A stretch of DNA of 43,124 nucleotides, from NCBI GenBank assembly GCA_021851525.1, contig JAJZDA010000008.1, positions 1 through 43,124 on the forward strand, given 5' to 3'. Made by a program: the position numbers and the translations under genes. Position 1 is the stretch's first letter; every line of letters begins with the position of its first letter. This document shows, piece by piece, positions 38,538 to 43,124 of this stretch. This DNA is from Actinomycetes bacterium (GTDB lineage: Bacteria; Actinomycetota; Thermoleophilia; Solirubrobacterales; Solirubrobacteraceae). Under the pieces are notes generated by a model. The model was not told the origin of the DNA. It saw only the letters and a program-made list of their open reading frames with translations, and ran no database searches.

Positions 38538-39632
38538 TCAGTCCACCAACTGCAGGCGCGGGTTGGGGATGAGGTGGCGCCCGACCTTCGCGCAGGGCTG
38601 CCCGTCGACCATCACCACGTCGGCCGTGAAGTCGTTCTGACCGCGGATCAGCGAGGAGCCCACGCCGTAGGCGTCGACCGGGACGCCGGCCGCCTCGAAC
38701 CGTTCGATCCGCCGCACGTCAAACCCGCCGCTGACGACGATCTTGACGTCGGGGTGGCCGGCTTCATCAAGCGCGCTGCGCACGTTGTGCACCAGCCGCG
38801 GGTTCACGCCGCGCGGGTCAAAGCCGCCCATCTGGTCCAGCAGCGAGCGGTCCACCAGCTGCTCGGAGGTGTCCAGGCGCACCCCCCAGAGGTCCTCGCC
38901 GAGCGCCTGCGCCACCTCCACGGAGGTGCGCGCGCAGTCATTCTCGAAGTCCACCAGCACCGTGATGTTCATCTCGTGACGGTAGCGCTGCGCGAACTTC
39001 CTGGCGGCGGTGACGGTGTCGCCTCCGTAGGCGGCGATCAGGCTGTGGGGCACCGTGCCGACGCCGCGCCCGCCCCACCACGAGGCCTGCGCGTCGGTTG
39101 AGACGCCGATTGCGCCGGCGACGTGGGCCGCCCAGCCGTCGCCGGTCTGCACGTGCCAGTGGTCGTGGCGCGCCGGGAAGTACAGGATCGGCTTGCCGCG
39201 CGCCGCGTGCACCACCGCGGCGACGTTGCGCATGATCAGTGAGCGCCGCGCCAGCGAGCCGAGGTAGACGGTCTCCAGGTGCGCGAACAGGCTGTAATCC
39301 CCGGTGATTGTCATGACCGTCTCAAACGGTGAGATCGCGTCACCCTCACGCAGGGCCCGCACCTCCAGCTGATCCCATCCGGAGACCCACTCGCCACGCT
39401 CGTCCAGGCGCCCGGCGGCGAGCTTCAGGATCGCTATCGCCTCGTCTATGCCGCCCAGCAGCGACTGCTGCTTCTGGAAGACCTGCATGACCACGTGCGG
39501 GTGGTGGCGCTCGGCCTCCAGCAGCTGCTTGGTGTAGACGAAGTACGCATCCGAGTAGTACCCCTCGCGCAGCCGCGCCACCGGCAGCCTGAAGGTCTCC
39601 GGCGCCAGGCGCTCACCGTTAGCTGCGGACAT
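38538..39632 (-). CDS. pncB: Nicotinate phosphoribosyltransferase
   Basis: Converts nicotinate and PRPP to nicotinate mononucleotide in NAD salvage. Seen: a Y-Y-S-D-A-Y-F near 25-31, a central A-R-H-D-H-W near 158, G-T-V-P-H-S-L near 190-196 (the G-T-x2-H-S type catalytic region), V-D-F-E-N-D near 222 and V-S-G-G-F-D near 298 with G-V-G-S-S-L near 322. Length 364 aa is at the short end for PncB and resembles the actinobacterial/archaeal branch. Start ATG has TAGACT 8 nt upstream. It is divergent from the MFS gene. Confidence 0.87.
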   Translation of the reverse strand: MSAANGERLAPETFRLPVARLREGYYSDAYFVYTKQLLEAERHHPHVVMQVFQKQQSLLGGIDEAIAILKLAAGRLDERGEWVSGWDQLEVRALREGDAISPFETVMTITGDYSLFAHLETVYLGSLARRSLIMRNVAAVVHAARGKPILYFPARHDHWHVQTGDGWAAHVAGAIGVSTDAQASWWGGRGVGTVPHSLIAAYGGDTVTAARKFAQRYRHEMNITVLVDFENDCARTSVEVAQALGEDLWGVRLDTSEQLVDRSLLDQMGGFDPRGVNPRLVHNVRSALDEAGHPDVKIVVSGGFDVRRIERFEAAGVPVDAYGVGSSLIRGQNDFTADVVMVDGQPCAKVGRHLIPNPRLQLVD

Positions 39633-39640
39633 AGGGCGGC

Positions 39641-39646
39641 AGTCTA
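39641..39646 (-). promoter_or_regulatory. TAGACT -10-like hexamer, minus strand
   Basis: On the minus strand TAGACT lies 8 nt before the ATG at 39632. A plus-strand TATAGT at 39667-39672, 11 nt before the MFS start, serves the divergent gene. Confidence 0.5.
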
Positions 39647-39683
39647 GGCAACGCCCCTGCAGCGCCTATAGTCGGATCTCCTG

Positions 39684-40940
39684 ATGACGCGCAGCGCAGC
39701 TCTGCGGGCTCTGCGTCACCGAGACTTCCGCCTCCTGTTCTTCGGTCAGACGGCCAGTGCGATCGGCAGCCAGGTGGTGGTGGTCGCGCTGGCGCTGTAC
39801 ATCTCACGCAGCACCGGATCGGCCACGGACCTCGGTGTCGTGCTGGCCGCCAACACGATTCCCTTCGTCGCACTGCTGCTGTTCGGCGGCGTGTGGGCCG
39901 ACCGGCTGCCGCGCCACCGCGTGATGATCGCCGCCGACATGATCCGCGGGCTGCTGCACCTGCTGCTGGCTGTGCTGATCTTCGACGGCGCCGCGCGGAT
40001 CTGGGAGATCGCGGTGATCGAGGCGCTGTTCGGCGCCGCCACCGCCTTCTTTCAGCCCGCCTACACCGGCGTGCTGCCGCAGACCGTGCCAGAGCATGAG
40101 ATCCAGGCCGCGCGGGCGCTCACCCAGGCGAGCTTCAACCTCTCGATGCTGCTCGGGCCGGCGCTGGCCACGGCGCTGGTGCTGGGCGTGGGGGCGGGGT
40201 ACGCGTTCCTCTTCGACGCCGCCAGCTTCGCGCTGGGCACGGCGCTGCTGGTGCCGATGCGGCTGCGCGAGCGCGGCGGCGGGCAGCCCACGCAGCCGCG
40301 CTCGAGCGTGCTCGGCGAGCTGCGCGAGGGTTGGCATGAGGTCGCCTCGCGCCCCTGGGTCTGGGCGACGATCCTGGCGTTCACCGGTGTGCTGATGTGC
40401 TGCTACGCGCCGCTGCTGACGCTCGGCCCGCTGCTCGCGCACGAGCTCTACCACTCGCTCTCACTGTTCGGCATCCTCGTGGCTGTCGACGGGCTCGGCT
40501 CGGTGATCGCGGCGATCGTGGGCGCCGCGTGGAAGCCCAGGCGCCAGCTGTGGATGGGGCTCGCGCTCACCGTGCTGTGGCCGCTGGCCAACGTCCTCTT
40601 CGCGCTGCACGCACCGGTCTGGCTGCTGTTGGCGGCGAACTTCGGCGCCGGTTTCAGCACCGGCCTGATGATGGTCGCCTGGGAGAGCTCGCTGGCACAC
40701 CACATCCCTCCGGGTGCGCTCTCACGCGTCAGCGCCTACGACTACATGGGCTCGCTGGCGCTGACCCCGGTGGGCTACGTGCTGGCCGGCCCGCTGGCCG
40801 GCCAGCTGGGACGCCGTGCCGTGGTGCTCTGGGGCAGCGTGATAGCGATGGCGCTGGTGGTGCTCTCGCTGCTGCCGCGCTCAACCTGGGAGCTTGCGCC
40901 GGGGCCGCCGCCGGTGGCCACGGATGGCGAGGGCGGCTGA
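39684..40940 (+). CDS. MFS exporter (EntS-like)
   Basis: Major facilitator superfamily protein of the MFS_3/EntS type, 418 aa with about 12 hydrophobic segments. The N-terminus L-R-H-R-D-F-R-L-L-F-F-G-Q is typical, and the loop 2-3 motif is G-G-V-W-A-D-R-L-P-R-H-R-V. Members export small molecules or siderophores, but the substrate cannot be named. Monocistronic, divergent from the nicotinate phosphoribosyltransferase gene, with TATAGT upstream. Confidence 0.9.
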   Translation: MTRSAALRALRHRDFRLLFFGQTASAIGSQVVVVALALYISRSTGSATDLGVVLAANTIPFVALLLFGGVWADRLPRHRVMIAADMIRGLLHLLLAVLIFDGAARIWEIAVIEALFGAATAFFQPAYTGVLPQTVPEHEIQAARALTQASFNLSMLLGPALATALVLGVGAGYAFLFDAASFALGTALLVPMRLRERGGGQPTQPRSSVLGELREGWHEVASRPWVWATILAFTGVLMCCYAPLLTLGPLLAHELYHSLSLFGILVAVDGLGSVIAAIVGAAWKPRRQLWMGLALTVLWPLANVLFALHAPVWLLLAANFGAGFSTGLMMVAWESSLAHHIPPGALSRVSAYDYMGSLALTPVGYVLAGPLAGQLGRRAVVLWGSVIAMALVVLSLLPRSTWELAPGPPPVATDGEGG

Positions 40941-40997
40941 CGGCGGCGGCCTCCGGCGTCCGTTGTGCGCCGGCGCCCGGGCGCGCCCGGCCACCGC

Positions 40998-42302
40998 TCA
41001 GCCGAGCAGCTCGGCAGCCAGATCCGCGTAGAACTCCGCCGCGTAACCCAGGTCGCGCACGTCGATGCGCTCATCGGCGTTGTGCACCAGCGGCGCGGTC
41101 TGCGGGAGCGTCTGGTGGCGGTGGGGGAAGAACCCGTAGGCCACCACGTCGGGGAAGGCGGCACGGAAGTAACTGGAGTCCGAGTACCCGGCCAGCAGCG
41201 TCGGCACCGTCCGCGCGCCCGGATCGTGGCGCCCGATCCAGCCGCTGATCGCGTCCATCAGCGTTGAGCTGGCGGGGGAGGCGTAACCGTAGACCTGCTC
41301 GGTGAACTCGAGCTCTAGGCCGGCGGCGGCGTCACCCAGCAGCTCGCGCATGCGCGCCAGCGCCACGTCCGCGCCGAGCCCCGGCGGCACGCGCGTGTCG
41401 ACCTTCAGGTACGCCTGGGCCGGGATCACGTTGATCTTCTCCGACGCCTGAATCACGGTCGGGGTCATCGTCACGCCCAGCAGCGGTTCCACCAGCAGCC
41501 GCAGCAGCGGGTTGGCCTCGCTCAGCCGCGCGAGCGCACCGGCCGGGTCGCTGGGATCCTCGCCGAGCGCCGCGATCATCGCCAGCGGCACCTCGGTCGG
41601 GTCGTAGCCGGCCATGCCCGGCGCGAGCGCCGCCAGCGCCGGCGCGAGCTTCAGCAGCGCGTTGTCACCCAGGCGCGGCATTGAGGCGTGCCCCGCCACC
41701 CCGTGCGCGGTCAGCTTCAGCCGGAAGATCCCCTTCTCCCCGCAGCAGACCCCGTAATGGCGCACGCCGGCGTGCTCAAACGGTGCGCCGGCGCCCTCGT
41801 TGAGCAGCAGGTCACAGCGCACGCGGTCTGGCCGCTGCTCGGTCAGCCAGCGCGCCCCGACGTCCCCGCCGGTCTCCTCGTCGGCCACGAACACCAGCTT
41901 CAGTGCGCCGCGCGCCGGCCGCCAGCCGCCGCGCGCCAGCGAGACCGCGGCCACCGCCTCAGCCGCCACCTGGCTCTTCATGTCAAGGGCGCCGCGCCCC
42001 CACAGGAAGCCGTCGGCCAGCTCCCCGCCCCACGGGTCGTGGCTCCAGTCCGGCGCGTTGGCCAGCACCGTGTCCACGTGCCCGAGGTACACCATCGTCG
42101 GGCCCTCGCCCTCGCCGGCGAGCGTCGCCACGAGGTTCGGGCGCGCGTCATCCACGCCCAGCAGCTCAGTCTGGAAGCCGGCCTCACGCACGTACTGCTC
42201 GAGGTACTCAATCGCCGCTCGCTCGTTGCCCGGCGGGTTGACGGTGTTGAAGCGGATCAGGCGCTGGAGGACGGCCGTGGTCTCGGCCTGCAGATCGGGC
42301 AT
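40998..42302 (-). CDS. M20-family metallopeptidase
   Basis: Two-zinc aminoacylase/peptidase of the ArgE/DapE/carboxypeptidase family, 434 aa. Ligands are H75 (L-G-H-V-D-T), D107 (R-G-A-L-D-M-K), the catalytic Glu pair E142-E143 (D-E-E-T-G-G) and a late His in H-R-H-Q-T-L-P-Q. A dimerisation domain lies between. Substrate is not defined. Start ATG is right next to the hisN promoter, with TATACG on the minus strand about 10 nt upstream. Confidence 0.92.
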   Translation of the reverse strand: MPDLQAETTAVLQRLIRFNTVNPPGNERAAIEYLEQYVREAGFQTELLGVDDARPNLVATLAGEGEGPTMVYLGHVDTVLANAPDWSHDPWGGELADGFLWGRGALDMKSQVAAEAVAAVSLARGGWRPARGALKLVFVADEETGGDVGARWLTEQRPDRVRCDLLLNEGAGAPFEHAGVRHYGVCCGEKGIFRLKLTAHGVAGHASMPRLGDNALLKLAPALAALAPGMAGYDPTEVPLAMIAALGEDPSDPAGALARLSEANPLLRLLVEPLLGVTMTPTVIQASEKINVIPAQAYLKVDTRVPPGLGADVALARMRELLGDAAAGLELEFTEQVYGYASPASSTLMDAISGWIGRHDPGARTVPTLLAGYSDSSYFRAAFPDVVAYGFFPHRHQTLPQTAPLVHNADERIDVRDLGYAAEFYADLAAELLG

Positions 42303-42313
42303 GGCGTGGAGCG

Positions 42314-42319
42314 TATATC
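42314..42319. promoter_or_regulatory. AT-rich divergent -10 zone, peptidase/hisN
   Basis: The patch GTATATCG gives TATATC on the plus strand, 10 nt before the hisN ATG, and TATACG on the minus strand before the peptidase ATG. Only 27 bp separate the two starts. Confidence 0.4.
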
Positions 42320-42329
42320 GTCGCCGCCC

Positions 42330-43097
42330 ATGTACGAGCAGGATCTGGCGCTGGCGCTCGAGCTGGCGGACATCGCCGATGAGATCACCATGGCGCGCTA
42401 CCGCGCCGCTGACCTGCGGGTGGAGACCAAGCCGGACATGACCCCGGTCTCCGAGTCAGACCGGCGCGCGGAGACGGCCATCCGTGAGCGCCTTGCCCGG
42501 GAGCGCCCTGCGGACGCGATCGTGGGGGAGGAGTTCGGCGGCGCCCCGGGCCCCGGGCGCGCCTGGGTGATCGACCCCATCGACGGCACCAAGAGCTACG
42601 TGCGAGGCATGGACACGTGGTCAACGCTGATCGCGCTGATCGATGACGGCGTGGTGGTGGTGGGCGTGGTGGCGATGCCCTCGCTGGGCAAGCGCTGGTG
42701 GGCTACTCAGGGTGGGGGAGCCTTCGCCGACGGGCGCCGGATCCGCGTCTCGGCGGTGGCTGAGCTGGCCGACGCGCAGCTGGTCTGGAGCGGCATCCAG
42801 GAGTGGGACGCGGTCGGCGCCGCCGATGCGCTGCTGGCGCTGGCGCGCGGCTGCGCGCGCACCCGGGGCGTGGGCGACGCCTGGCAGTACATGCTCGTGG
42901 CGGAGGGCGCGGCGGAGATTGCCGTGGACCCGCAGGTGTCGCTCTGGGACCTGGCGGCGGTCTCAATCGTGGTGCAGGAGGCCGGTGGGCGTTTCACCGA
43001 CCTGCAGGGCCGGCCCGGTCCCGGCGGTGGCAGCGGCCTGGCCAGCAACGGGCTGCTGCACGAGCAGGCCCGCCTGCTGCTGGCAGCGGCGCCCTGA
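42330..43097 (+). CDS. hisN: Histidinol-phosphatase, IMPase type
   Basis: Actinobacterial histidine biosynthesis enzyme of the inositol monophosphatase family. Metal motifs are G-E-E-F-G with E67/E68, the W-V-I-D82-P-I-D85-G-T-K block and a late W-D-L-A-A. The W-V-I-D-P-I-D-G-T-K-S-Y-V-R-G pattern and K-R-W-W-A closely fit HisN rather than SuhB. Length 255 aa is typical. Other IMPase substrates remain possible. The start ATG has TATATC upstream. Confidence 0.85.
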   Translation: MYEQDLALALELADIADEITMARYRAADLRVETKPDMTPVSESDRRAETAIRERLARERPADAIVGEEFGGAPGPGRAWVIDPIDGTKSYVRGMDTWSTLIALIDDGVVVVGVVAMPSLGKRWWATQGGGAFADGRRIRVSAVAELADAQLVWSGIQEWDAVGAADALLALARGCARTRGVGDAWQYMLVAEGAAEIAVDPQVSLWDLAAVSIVVQEAGGRFTDLQGRPGPGGGSGLASNGLLHEQARLLLAAAP

Positions 43098-43115
43098 GCG
43101 GCGCTCGCCAGCAGC
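43076..43115 (+). terminator. Stem-loop spanning the hisN stop
   Basis: GCTGCTGGC (43076-43084) pairs with GCCAGCAGC (43107-43115), and inner AGCG/CGCT can extend the stem past a bulge. The window ends 9 bp later, so any tract after it is unseen. Confidence 0.4.
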
Positions 43116-43124
43116 GGGCCGGGC

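Overview
The window is a stretch of a high-GC (visibly near 70%) actinobacterial chromosome. The gene set fits Actinomycetota, and my best guess is a deep-branching class such as Thermoleophilia: a PAC2-family protein, a type 2 isoleucyl-tRNA synthetase with a GSHH signature, an IMPase-type histidinol phosphatase, methylmalonyl-CoA epimerase and many apparently leaderless genes. That placement is inference from gene style, not from a marker gene. I see no rRNA, tRNA, CRISPR array or intact insertion sequence.

Positions 1-22272 are mostly housekeeping genes in short units. They are: PAC2 protein, OB/HD exoribonuclease-like protein with a beta-carbonic anhydrase, GFA protein, O-methyltransferase, nitronate monooxygenase-like enzyme, an alpha/beta hydrolase divergent from otsB, then otsB-membrane protein-lgt facing polX and an FAD oxidoreductase, trxA, 5-oxoprolinase pxpABC, a DUF402 protein, ileS, a second alpha/beta hydrolase, fumC and a nitrilase-superfamily amidohydrolase.

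Positions 22293-33346 are the accessory-looking part. A LacI-type regulator is divergent from a long co-directional block: cupin, ribose-type ABC importer (ATPase, permease, exported binding protein), a tandem SnoaL-like protein, a histidinol-dehydrogenase-like enzyme, a single polypeptide fusing an HpcH/HpaI aldolase to an alpha/beta hydrolase, a second histidinol-dehydrogenase-like enzyme and an SDR. A strong sigma70-type promoter (TTGACT/AATAAT) with a dyad over its -35 lies in the divergent gap. The set reads as uptake plus oxidation/aldol cleavage of a small polyhydroxylated compound. The substrate cannot be read from sequence; a sulfo-sugar or DHPS-like compound is one testable hypothesis. 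No dehydratase is encoded here.

Positions 33347-43124 return to housekeeping: SpoIID/LytB cell-wall protein, a stand-alone 5'-3' exonuclease, ychF with a PAP2 phosphatase, a small conserved-looking protein, methylmalonyl-CoA epimerase, nicotinate phosphoribosyltransferase, an MFS exporter, an M20 peptidase and hisN.

Two sequence-level themes run through the window. Many transcription units carry a TANNNT hexamer 6-8 nt before the start codon and no Shine-Dalgarno, which suggests leaderless mRNAs. Many gene junctions hold short tandem repeats of unrelated units (8 to 53 bp), several running across a stop codon. A perfect 52-bp palindrome sits between the FAD oxidoreductase gene and trxA.
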